A stretch of 55,752 nt of DNA. Origin: Pelargonium nanum. Its lineage: Eukaryota > Streptophyta > Magnoliopsida > Geraniales > Geraniaceae. The stretch lies in NCBI GenBank assembly GCA_036897485.1, contig JAYMTF010000090.1, forward strand, positions 1-55,752, in the 5' to 3' direction. This document shows, in pieces, positions 24,125 through 36,600 of this stretch (position 1 is its first letter; every line of letters starts with the position of its first letter). The position numbers were made by a program, and so were the translations under genes. The notes beneath the pieces were generated by a model. That model was not told where the DNA came from. It saw nothing but the letters and a program-made list of their open reading frames with translations, and did no database searches.

Positions 24125-27100
24125 TGAAAGCAGTGTGTTTAATCGTGTGTCTACTCGTGTTTCTTCGATCTGGTTTTTGTGCACAAGAAGGTTAGTTTTG
24201 CTCTTCCTCAAAAAATGTTTTCTTGAAATCTAATCTAGTCTAGTCACATATACATGGCTTGTGCTCCTAAGGCTAAGATTTAATCAAGCTCTAGAAAATT
24301 ATGCAATTTTGATCATTAATTAGTCGTTATTTGCAAGATCCATCCTATGATCATCACTAATGAAGATAGATTCTTGTTTCAATATCCTGAAATTAAGATT
24401 TAGAGGAACTCGTGACATGTTCTAATCATAGATATTTTTTCTTGTTTTCTTGACTATCAAGAAGCAAGAAAAATCTCATAACCTAGCACGAGTTAGTGAT
24501 GTTTTTCTAGTCTAGACTTTTTACTATCTTCACTAAACCTAATTTCATGCAGATTTTGTGAGCATAAGGTGTTGTGCCGAGTCAAATTTCACAGATACAG
24601 ATACCACCATAAAGTGGATACCAGATAAGAGCTGGTTTCCGGACAGTACAAATTGCAAGAACATTTCAAGACCAACAACAAACTATAAGGGCTATGATAA
24701 AGCAAGAACCTTCAACATAAATTCCGGGAAGATATGTTATAACTTGAGTACAATAAAGGATAATGATTACCTTGTAAGGGGTAACTTTCTTTTTGGCGAT
24801 ACACTTGACGCGTCCTTTGGCGTCACCATTGGTGTCACACCGATAAGTTCAGTGAGTTTAGCAGATGACTTGGTTGTGGAGGGAATTTTCAGAGCCACTG
24901 GTCAAGAAATAGACTTCTGCTTAGTGAAAGTGAAGGGCAATCCTTACATTTCAGAGCTTCAACTGAGGCCTCTGAATGATTCGGATTATCTGAACGGTCA
25001 ATCATCTACTGTCCTGAAAGTGGTTCGTAGAATTAGCCTAGGATCCAAAGCAGATATAAGGTATGGTATACATATGTATGCTTCTTTATTAACTTCCTAG
25101 AAAATTGGAAAAAAGTTAGATGAAACGTGATAGGATTTCAATCTATATCAATTTCAGGTATCCAGATGACCCGTATGACAGAATCTGGGAACCTCCATCA
25201 AGTCTTGACCCAACAATGGTTCCTATAACACCATCAGGTTCTGTCGTGTATGTCCAGAATGCTAGCCAGACGGTTCCACTCAGAGTTCTCCAAACAGCTC
25301 TGACCAAAACCGACAGATTGGACTTCCCTAACGGGGATCTTGATGCAGGGGACTACAACTATACTGTGTTCCTCTACTTTCTTGAGCTCAACGATTCAGT
25401 TACTATAGGGAAAAGGGTGTTTGACATTTACATCAATAATTTCAAGAAAATCGAAAATTTTGATATACTAGATGGGGGATCCAAGTATAGAAAACTTGCT
25501 CTGACTACCCCAGCAAATGGATCTCTGAATTTGACCTTGATTAAGGTCACAACCGGATCGGACTTTGGACCCATTCTCAATGCTTACGAGATCTTGCAGC
25601 AGCGCCAAAGGGATCCAGAGACTAGCCAAGAAGACGGTATGTTCAAATATATTTACAACACCATATCTTTGTATTGCTTACTTAAGTCTTTGGATCTTAA
25701 AACTAACTGCTTTCTCTTGTGAATCTCTCACTTCAGTGGAGGTGATGAAGGAGGTGAAGGATGATTTATTGGCGTCCAATCCAGATAATGAAGTGTTGCA
25801 GAGTTGGTATGGAGACCCATGTAGTCCGGTTTCTTGGGAAGGTCTACATTGTGAGAACATTAATCATAATATCACCATCAGAAACCTGTAGGTTCTATGT
25901 TTTTAAAATTTGACAGTTAAGGATTATTGGGAAGTGCCATTGTTTATAAATTGATCTCTTTTGTTCATCTATAAATTTTTGCAGGGATATTTCCTCTAAG
26001 GATCTTAAAGGTTCAATTCCTACCAGTATCACTAATCTCCCGAACCTCAACAATTTGTATGTTTACTGTAATACGTTTCTTTTGGGTCGTTAAGCTTTCT
26101 ATTGTTTTGAGTAACTGAAACTCTAATCTATGGTTCGTATATGTAGGAACTTGAGCCACAATGGCTTCACTGGCAACGTCCCATCATTTCCAGCTTCCTC
26201 CATGTTGATTTCAGTGTAATTTGCTAATCTAAACTCAGCTATGAGACTGTTTCTGAAATTTTTCATCTTGTTTTCTTATTGATTTATGTCTAATTGTCAG
26301 TGATTTGAGCCACAATAATCTTACGGGAATGCTCTCAGAATCTCTTCTTTTTCTTAAACATCTGAGAACACTGTAAGTTCTAAGCTAGTCAATACAAAGT
26401 CTGTTTTCCATTAAAACTCAATGCAATATGTTCACTATGTATCGGATTACTCTTCCAGGTATTATGGGTGCAATCCTAATCTAATGGAACAAGATCATCC
26501 ACTTGGCAGACCAAAAGTAACCACAGAGTAAGAAAGTTTTGAAATGTCAATAACTATCAATGAGCAAGGAAAAGAAAACGAACCTGAATTTTGTATGTCC
26601 ACGTTGCAGCAATGGAGCCTGTGGTGGAAAAGGATCAAAGAAGATACGTTCGGTGCATGGACTCGTCATAGGCACTGCTATATGTGGATCTTTCTTATTC
26701 ACGGTTGCAGTCGGAGCCTTAGCTGTCTTATTCTACAAAAAAAAGTTAATGAATCAGACAACATTTAATCGAAAAAGATATCCAATAACAAAGAGTGAGT
26801 ATGATCATCTACATGCATCTTCTCTATGGCTTTTTTTCATCAAATGTATGGTTTCTCAGCAAGATTCTACGATAAAATTGCAGATGCAATCTTCTCTATA
26901 CCCAGCATAGATGATGTTCAAGTGAAGCCCATCTGCATAAAGGAATTTACTATAGACTACATAGAGACTGTCACACAGAAATATAAAACCATGATAGGTG
27001 AAGGAGGCTTTGGTTCTGTTTACCGCGGCACTCTATTTGATGGCCAGGAAGTGGCGGGTAAGGTCCGATCAGCCACCTCCACTCAGGGAACTCGAGAGTT

Positions 27101-28586
27101 TAACAATGAGGTACATAACATAAAGCTATTTTAAGTTCAACAGGTTATTGACATAGATCAGTACTAACTACTGTAATCAATGCATATTACAGCTAGACCT
27201 CCTTTCAGCTATCCAGCATGAGAACTTGGTGCCTCTTCTTGGTTATTGTAGTGAAAATGACCAACAAATGCTTGTTTATCCTTTCATGTCTAATGGGTCT
27301 CTACAAGATCGTCTTTACGGTACTTTTTCATCAAAAAAGCCCATTCAACGAATCCTATAAAAGTACTCACTATATGCTAATAGTAGTCAATAACCATGTT
27401 TCCACTTTTAACAGGAGAGGCATCAAAAAGAAAAATACTTGACTGGCCAACCAGACTTTCCATTGCTCTTGGTGCTGCTAGAGGCAAGTAACATTAGATT
27501 TTTTTTACAAGAAATATGGATATTGATGTTTGCATTTCAGCACTATATATCACTTCGGTATATGAAAAGAAATTGTATAGCAGCATCATAAATTTAAATT
27601 TAAGAAAAAGAAGCCCGTGAGATATAAATCAAATACCAGTGTTTCATAGAATGTACGTATGATGCACGTATTAAGAAAACCCGGATCTTATGCCAGTATT
27701 TTTCTTTCCTCAGGTTTGACATACCTTCACTCCTTCGCTGGACGTTGTGTTATACATAGGGATGTAAAATCGAGCAACATACTTCTGGATCAAAGCATGT
27801 GCGCAAAGGTGGCAGATTTTGGGTTTTCTAAGTATGCTCCTCAGGAAGGGGACAGTTGTGCCTCTCTAGAAGTGCGAGGAACAGCGGGATATCTGGACCC
27901 TGAGTAAGAGCAACATATATTTCATTCCATCCTAATATTGTTTTGATGCATTGCGGAATACAACAATTAAAATTAGAAAGCTTATCTGAAAATTACGTAC
28001 CTCCCATATGTTCAGGTACTATTCAACACAGCAATTATCTGCAAAAAGTGACGTCTTTAGCTATGGTGTAGTTCTACTTGAAATCATAAGTGGGCGAGAG
28101 CCTCTCAACATACACAGGCCGCGAAATGAGTGGAGCCTGGTAGAATGGGTAAGTTCAAATCCATACGTATGCAATATCCTTGTGAACCAGAAGGAGACTA
28201 ACAGAGAATCAATCATATGAATACAGGCTAAACCCTATATAAGAGAGTCGAGGATTGATGAAATCGTGGATCCTAACGTAAAGGGAGGATACCACGCAGA
28301 AGCAATGTGGAGAGTGGTGGAGGTGGCATTGGCATGCATCGAGCCCTTCTCAGCTTACAGACCGTGCATGGCTGATATTGTTCGAGAGCTGGAGGATGCT
28401 TTGATAATAGAAAACAATGCCTCTGAATACATGAAATCCATAGACAGTTTCGGAGGGTCCAATCGCTTTTCAATAGTCATAGAGAAAAAGACTGTTTTAG
28501 CACCACCACCTCCCACCCAACCTCCATCTCCATCAGAACCATCACCTCTTAATGCACAACCATTGGCTCCTCCGGAGCCAAGATAG
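24121..28586 (+). CDS. SYMRK: Symbiosis receptor-like kinase SYMRK (DMI2/NORK ortholog)
   Basis: Fifteen exons: 24121-24190, 24553-25060, 25158-25636, 25737-25887, 25985-26056, 26147-26215, 26301-26372, 26459-26527, 26610-26794, 26884-27110, 27193-27319, 27415-27483, 27714-27903, 28016-28148, 28227-28586; 2781 nt, 926 aa, like legume SYMRK (about 920). SYMRK acts at the plasma membrane in the common symbiosis pathway, between LysM receptors and nuclear calcium spiking. In order: signal peptide (1-20), malectin-like domain (about 28-350), GDPC motif (378-381), three LRRs (403-473, one per exon), transmembrane helix (about 514-538), kinase (from about 590). The kinase has [11 protein letters not shown], Lys618, HRD (714-716), DFG (734-736) and DPEYY. 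The juxtamembrane IFSIPSIDD and [17 protein letters not shown] are SYMRK-specific. Odd points: VAGK instead of VAVK, a GC donor after exon 12, and a Pro-rich C-terminus. Confidence 0.97.
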
Positions 28587-29525
28587 TAAAATGGATAGAT
28601 GGAAGCTATGTACCTAAATTGCAAATGAGATAATGATATCACTCAAGTAATAGAGATTTGAAGATTTTACCTCAATAATCTACTACGAGCAACGCCATTT
28701 TTCATCGCTATCTTTATTTTGAGAATTTACTCTGTCTCAAGTTTATCTTTTTTCAATTTTTGGAAGAACACAACATCAAATCCGCATAGGAAACACTTTA
28801 ACTTAAACAGGGTCAAGATGTCAAGTCTACATTGTTACAGACAAAATTAATGTTATAAGCTCTAACCGATGATTTTTTGTTCAAACTTCAAAGCAACTAA
28901 AGATGCTAAAAACTGAGGAATTAGTGCGATATGATCTGTTGAAAGAATTACAGGGACAAAAATGACAAGTTCATAAGCTAAACACAATCGTTCATGACTC
29001 AGACCGACCATAGATACCTTACAATATTAGGGCAGACGAAGAATGACAGCGAAATGTTCACATAACTACAATGATGAATTTGGCGTATCCTTTCATCGAC
29101 TAATTGACTTCACAAAATTTATTTCACATCAAATCAGTTAACTTTCGTCGCCATTCTTTGATCAAACTTAATAAAACGGACCCATCACAACGACAGAACG
29201 AGTCCTAACAAACATATGAGCAATGATTTCAACTTCATTCAACCCTGGACCCATCACAATGACAGAATAAGTACTGCACAAAGGTACGATCGCAAGAAAA
29301 CTCATAACCATTTTTCTTAATCAGCTTGACCAAAACGCGGGTCCCATCACAATGACATAATTTTGAATAGAAGAAGTAGACAAACATACGAACATCAAAA
29401 AACAAGGATGCATTGATATCAAATTGGTTACAAGACCACACAAAAAATTCAAAAGGACAAGAAGATGATTACAAGTAAGCTTGTTTTAACTTTTTACACA
29501 ATGACAAAGATACGGAAAATTAACA
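28587..29525. other. Intergenic between SYMRK and BRK1 (convergent)
   Basis: This holds the 3' flanks of both genes. From about 29178 to 29360 the word CCCATCACAAtGACA recurs three times at spacings of about 70 and 91 bp, a diverged short tandem-like repeat. No gene is supported. Confidence 0.5.
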
Positions 29526-29901
29526 TCATGTACTAAAAAGAGAAGGATTAGCTGATGCAGTACTGACTTGGACTTCGAGCAGCTCAAGACGACGCTCCAG
29601 AGTATCAAGCTTCTCATTCAACGATGCCAATTTGCTCTTTGTCGTAGCCTCTGAAATGTTAAATAATAAAGTAATGAAATCGGGCATCAACAATCAACGA
29701 TGGTAAAAAGTAATGAAATTGGGGATCAACAGATGGAGAGGAAGAGAAAATGTGAGGAAATTGAGTACCGAATTGAACAAGAAAATCGAAGAGACGACGG
29801 ACATTGAGGGAGATGTGAGAGATGAACTCGCGATTCTCCCAATCGGCTTGCACTGCTATCCCCACGTTCACCGCGTTCGTTATGCCTCCGGCTCTAGCCA
29901 T
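29526..29901 (-). CDS. BRK1: BRICK1, SCAR/WAVE complex subunit (HSPC300)
   Basis: Two exons, 29769-29901 and 29526-29650, give 258 nt and 85 aa, exactly the length of Arabidopsis BRK1. The sequence is almost invariant with known plant BRK1: it begins MARAGGITNAVNVGIAVQAD, continues with REFISHISLNVRRLFDFL, and has the coiled-coil LNEKLDTLERRLELLEVQV before a short Ser/Ala tail. BRK1 is the smallest subunit of the SCAR/WAVE complex that activates ARP2/3. It stabilises SCAR proteins and shapes trichomes, pavement cells and tip growth. The single intron interrupts the Glu codon after FLVQF. Confidence 0.97.
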
Positions 29902-30647
29902 TAATTGATATCACTCTTCTTCTTCTTCAACTGCTTGTGCAGATTTGGATCGGAGAACCCTAACTCGTCGACTGTTATTTAGTTGAAAGAAAAATGAGCT
30001 GAGATCTTACTGCTAGTTCACTGTTTGGAAGCCGAGAAAAAGGACAAGAAAATTGTTGGTCATATGGTGTAAAATGTGTTGGATCGTGTTTTGTCGAACA
30101 TGTTAGATGGTTGTTTATTAGTTGGACCCGACGTGTTGTGACATGCACGACACACGTAAAAGTATAATATAAATTGATATGAAAAATGGTGTGTTGAACG
30201 TGTCAGATAGTGCCGTTTTATCGTGCGGAATGTGTTGGGTTGTGTTTATATTACCGCGATCTAAATGACATTATTAGTAAATAACTTTTTTATATAAAAA
30301 AATAATGTAGAAAATTTTAGTATAGAATAAGCATACAATTATTTTGATTAATCATATATTCCATCCCAACATAATAGTCCATTTTTTCAATTTTAGTACT
30401 CTTCTTGCAACAAAGGCATGGTATTTTAACAAATTTATTTACAAAAATATTATTGATAATTTATACCTAACCACTCAGATCACATTCACAACTTTTCTCA
30501 TTTTCCAAACAAGCCATTGGTAGAAAGAAAAGTATGATTTACTTGGATTTATTGTGTTCAAATATCAACAAAGGAAGAAAACATAAAATGCAGTTGGTAC
30601 TTCTTGTTCAAACATAACTAAATGGTCTCAACAATCACCATTGTTAC
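29902..30647. other. BRK1 promoter and TOP2 3' flank
   Basis: Bases 30060-30260 are rich in GTGTTG, CGTGTT and ACACGT words and resemble the dispersed family at 39487-39738, without clear ends. The remainder is AT-rich. No gene seen. Confidence 0.45.
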
Positions 30648-33600
30648 TTATGCTGAAGCTGAAACTGGTAGCAGTCCATTGTGCCTCAACAATGGCTCGG
30701 GTGAAGGTTCGCGCCCTCTAAATTCCACAAAAACCTGAGGAAAACACCGTACTTTACATTCAGAACAACAAGCCAATGCAATCTATCGACGTATTGAGTT
30801 GAAAATTTAGGTTTTCTAACCTGTAGAGGTGCTTTTCCACCTCCAAGAGCAAGAACTGTCTCTCGGAACCTATGGCCCGTGTCTTTGACGGCCTGTTGCA
30901 AGAGAAAATAATCAATCTCATTCGATAGATGTGAATAACCAAAACCGTTGGCATGTTACAGAAGGTTTTAAGAAATGATGAATCTCATTTATACCTGGTT
31001 GTTATCTAATCCAGCATCCTCAAATGCCGAGAAAGCATCCGCTGACAGCACCTCTGCCCACTGCAAATATAAAATAAAAGATCTCACTCACAGTTTCAGA
31101 GAACGTAATCTCTTCCAGATGACCATTGAGCACTCAAGTTATGATAGAAATGGTGCCAGTTTCTAAAATATTTTGGTTCACATCCAGCATTTCACAGAGG
31201 TGATCGAAGGCATTATACGCAAGAAAGAACAAAAGAATTACCTTGTAACTGTAGTATCCAGCTGCATATCCACCTGAGGTTCCAATAAATCGACGATCAG
31301 ATAAATGTGCCTCAAGTAAAGACTTAATTATGCACCTTTAAAGGTAGAATTGCTGCAAAAAGTATTGACATGAATTTTACACAATAGCACACCTGCAAAA
31401 ATATGGCTGAAACTGCAAAGGAACCTGTCCTCGGGCAGTGGAGGGATGACTTGTGTTCTTTCACTAACCCTTCGATCAACATCATAGATGGATTCTGATC
31501 CACCGGGAACATACTTTGTATGGAGCTCCAAATCAACACTAGCAAATTTTAACTGGAAAAAAGAAATTGCCAAGCAGTTCAGGGCATGTTGTATTTATGA
31601 ACCATTGCATAACTACTATGTATTCACACTACAATGTATTAGCAAAAATAAAGGAAAAAATCCACGCAGACAATGTATTATGGAATATAAGTCCATAGTC
31701 GGCTCTGCCTAAGACCAGTTAATACATTTTAAGCTATAATGCTAAAAATGGCCTATGATCAGTCTAGTCTAGTCTACTCTGATTCTGTATGTTGTGGCTA
31801 ATCAAAAAGGGAAAACACTATCAATTCCATGATATATGATAGCAAAAGGGTTACTACAAACACTTTCCAAGACATCAATGCATCATTGATTTGTTTATGT
31901 GCCGCTAAGGAGGTTATATGCAACTATTTCTTCTTACTAATACAAAAGTATTTATTGTAGACATAATGGAAAGTATATTGTAGAAACGAACTGACTTACC
32001 TGACGAAGACTTAGAGAACCTGCACGGTAAGTCCTCGCTGCAAGCAGTTTTTTATATACTTCATCAGGGAGACTCTGCCCAGTTTCATAGTGCTTTGCAA
32101 TGCCCATCAGAGTATCCCTGCACAAGGTATGTGAAAAAACAATGATAATTGATGCTATAAAAAAGACAACTGAATGCACGAGGCTCCCACCATTGTGGGG
32201 TCCGGGTAGGTCATTCATGTACAATTGATGATGATGCTATTAATAACAAAATTAGATTTTGGTTGGACCAAAGTACCTGTGGTAACACCAGTTTTCCATG
32301 AACTGAGATGGTAATTCAACTGCGTCCCACTCTACTCCCCGAATACCGGCAACTAGGCCTTCATCCTGTTTGGTTAGCATATGCTGAAGTGCATGACCGA
32401 ATTCATGGAAGACAGTCTCAACCTGCAAAATACTTCATCTAGTCACGAGACAAAAAACAAATTGTGAAAAATTGATGGACACATTCTAAAGCCTAAAAGG
32501 ATCACTTACCATAAAATGACTTAATTTAAATAAGTACGGGTTAGCTACGCATTTTTTTTCCTGTGGGTCCATAACCCATTATTTCAAGCTAAATAGGAGC
32601 ATGAGGTTTTTTGCTTCAATAAGGATAATATTTCAAGCATCCTTTAGCACCTTCTTATTATCCCTCAGGAACTATGATCCTTGGATAAACAATCCTTTCA
32701 ATTATTAAAGTCAGTTGTCATTTGTCAACATCTCGATATACTCCTAAGTTCTAAGTAAATACAAGTGTATATGATTGTATTTGTACCTACAGGGAAAGCC
32801 TAGATACAAAATTGGAAGAAAAAAAAAAGGACCTAAAACAAAGTAATTTTACTTTATTCATATTGTATTGAAGAAAATAAGGACCAACATCATACCCTGA
32901 ACTTTGACCAAATATACCCGTTAGTTTAGTTGATACACCCTACATGTCATCTTAGCATCAAATAACCTATAGAAACAAAGTCTGAATTCTATATTTATTG
33001 ACCAGTGTATTGAAACTTACCTCCCGAAATGTCATAAGACTTGGCTTGTCACCCACTGGTGGTGATTGGTTGCACACCATGTGAGCAACAGGCAACCTGG
33101 CAGAAGTACCATTGCGTGACAATAAGCGACTGCGGCCAATAACTTCATCCATCCACGCACCTCCCTTTTTTTCAGCAGGGCGAGAATATGGATCAAAGTA
33201 GAAGTATGCAATTGGACTGCCAGAAGAAGAATCTTTTACGCAATAGAATCTAACATCCTTGTTCCAAACCTAGATATCGGCAACCATGAAATCAGTACTT
33301 TATATGGCAGGAAAATAAGAAGAGCAACAACGAAGCGATTAAGTAGAAAAACTACCGGAGCTAAACCATCAGCTGGCCCAACTTGAATTCCGAATAGATT
33401 GTGTGCAAGGCTGAAAAGGCCTTCCATAACCTTTGGTAATGAGAAAAATGGCCTTAGCTCTTCCTATACAGTCCATACAAGAGAAACAAACTCGTAAGTT
33501 TTTCAATACTAACTCAAAAATAAGTGTACATAAATATAAGGATATAAATAGAGTGTGCAGTAAGAAAATAAATAGAATGCGAAGTAAATCCAATGTAGTA

Positions 33601-36600
33601 AGAGTGTCAGACCATGATGACTGGACAAGAGAAAATATAATGATTAGAACTTAAGATAACCCCTTACGATCACACAGACAGAGAGAGATATTCAACCTCG
33701 TTGATATCATATTTTGCCTCACGAAGCCTCTCAGCCCAAAAGTTGAGATCCCAATGGCTCAAATCATTAGCTTCTGCTGCACCCTGCTCCTTCGAGAAAT
33801 TTTTTAGGTCTTCCAAATCTACAAAAATAAAGTAAGCTATCAGCTTGATAAGAACTTTTTACGAAACTAGGCATCAATTGTATTGTCATTCAAAAATTTG
33901 CTCTTATAGTCATGTCCTGTACTCCTGTCCACCTACAGTAACCTTAGTTAATGGCTGAGTTAAACTACGTAAAAGTTTACGGTACTTATAAAGTATCCAC
34001 AGTAATGGTGAACTAAGATAATGTTGAGTCAAATGCCATTTTAAGAAACAAAACAAATATGTAGAGCGTACACAACACACAATGTAGTGAAGAAATTTTT
34101 AAAGGCAGCATTTCGAAATACAGAAAATATACATGTGTGTCTGTGTGTGAAAAATACAGGTGACAACAATAAAAATCTTTTCACACAAATAAAACACTTA
34201 TGCAAATTAAATTCCCCTTAAACTAGAATGATGTATTAATGACAACCGATTCAGTAACAAAGTATTATACCTTTAACTGCAGGATCCCAGGAAGCACTGC
34301 GAAGCTTTTCCAAAAGCTCTTGTGCTTTTTCAACAGTGGCCATTTTGGTTGCCATGCTTACCTGATAATATTAATATGTTTCAGTAAGACAAAAAAAGAA
34401 ATGTACTCCTCAACATAGCAAGTCTATGAAAGAAATGTATTCCTACACATAAATGATCATACCTCAGCATAGTTATTGTAGTTTAGAAGCTTAGCCTTTT
34501 CCAATCTTAGCTTCAAGATTTGGTCGATGATTGGTGAATTATCCAAATCTCCACTTGAAGCACGAGTTATATAGGCTCGGTAGACTTCCTCACGCAAAGC
34601 TCGGTTTTGAGCATGCTGCATGACAGGGAGAAAACTTGGGGCATCCAAAGTAATTATCCATGGCCCATTCTCAGCAGTTGCATCCTTGTGCCCCTGGTAA
34701 GACATAGAACTTAAAGATCACAATAGATAAAACAACCCGAACATAATGATAACAGATTACGAAAGTAGAAATAAAAGATATGTTAGATATCTGAATACCT
34801 TTGAAACTGCTGTTTGAGCAGCCAAACCAAGAGCACTAGCTGGCAATCCTGCAACATCTTTCTTGTCTGTTATTACTTTCTCAAACTTTTTTGTGGCATC
34901 TAAAACATTCTCCTCAAATTTGTGAGATAGTCTTTCAAGTTCCTGCATATCAACCAATGGTAAATAGAAAGCAACGGCCAATGCAAAAACTAGAGAAAAA
35001 TCATGGCATTATTTATCCTACAACTTTCGTAATTATAATTCAATAAACAATTGCTTTCACACAGATGAACAAAAGAGAGGGAGTGTTGTTTTTTAGTTCT
35101 TACAGAAAATTATGTAATAGCTGACTTTACCCACTTCTTATTCAAGAGTGATTAAGAAAAACAATGATTTTGTGGTTAATAGCACACATTAATGTACATC
35201 CAAGGTTTTAATAATATTTACAAGAAAAGGGTAGTAAGAAAAGAAAGAAAGGAAAAAAAAAAACATGAGCTAAAGGCCTACATTTTTCAAGTACCTGCTA
35301 TTATGTTCTTGAATTTAAATTAATGATGCTGATGCGAATCAATAACCCTTTATTTGAAATGGCTCAATGGTTCGAGCTACACAATAGGAGGTAGCTCTCC
35401 TCTTTCCCCATGACCCCACCCCACTCAATGGGATTCAAACCCACGACATCTCTCAAAGGAGTGTGTGTCTTGAACCACTGAGCCATCACCTAGAAGACAC
35501 AACCTTTCATTTTTTATATATTATGAAAGCAACTCGCTGGGATCTAAGAACAAACATGGTAAAGTTTATAATGTGCACATCTCATATGCATAAATATATT
35601 AACCAGAATATGCTGACATGAAGAATAATGGTAATTGGAAATATAAAAACAGAAGTCAACTTTGAAAGAAAGATAGATGACATAGACACATCAAATGGTA
35701 AAAGCATACTATATCCTCTTATACCAGTTGACTTTATTCATCAAAACTTAATAAGGCACCTGTTCAATTTTGTTGAATTGTTCTCTTTTATCATCCTCAA
35801 GCGCAACACCATTCAGAACAGCCTCCTTTATTTGTCCTGCATATACACAAATAATAAAAATAAAAATCATGAAGTGATCTCAAACAAATTTAGTGTAAAC
35901 TTAACTTTTAATCAGTAAATGGAAAAATTGCTGAATGTAGTGTAAAATAACATTACAGCAATTCAGCCCGTATCCCAAGTCAATTCCATTTCAATAATTT
36001 TATGCCATTTGTAGAAATGAAATATAACTTGTCAAGATACTCAAGTAACTGGACAAGATTTCCAAAAGTAATGTAACTTTAAAGCAAGAATGAGTTCTGA
36101 GAAGGACTTGCAATTGATTTGGGTATGGCCTAAATAATCCAACATCCCGATAAACTATTGGCTTGGGGTCCAAACTGATTAAAGATCAAATTACAATATT
36201 AAACATCTTATAAGGATGATGAATATTATTCTCAGAACTAGGAAAGTACCAGCCTTTTCTGGTAGTAATCACAAGTCATGCCATTAGAGTTAAGTGAATC
36301 TAACATTTACACTGATGCAGGAAACTCAAGCTGCCCGCATACCTTCAACTACACGCTTACGAGCATCACTCAGCGTCTGCCACTCTGGAGACTGCTGAAT
36401 AGCTTTAAATGCATTATATATAGGCTTACTCTGACCCAACCTGAGCGAAAACTTGATTTTCTCCGGCTGAAAACAAAGAACAAATGCTATGAGAGCCAAA
36501 ATCACTGCAGAAAATCAAAATCATGTTCATTTCACTATGCAAATACAGATAAAATCAATCCAATTCCTCTTCTTCCAACTCCTAAATTAATTACTTCAAA

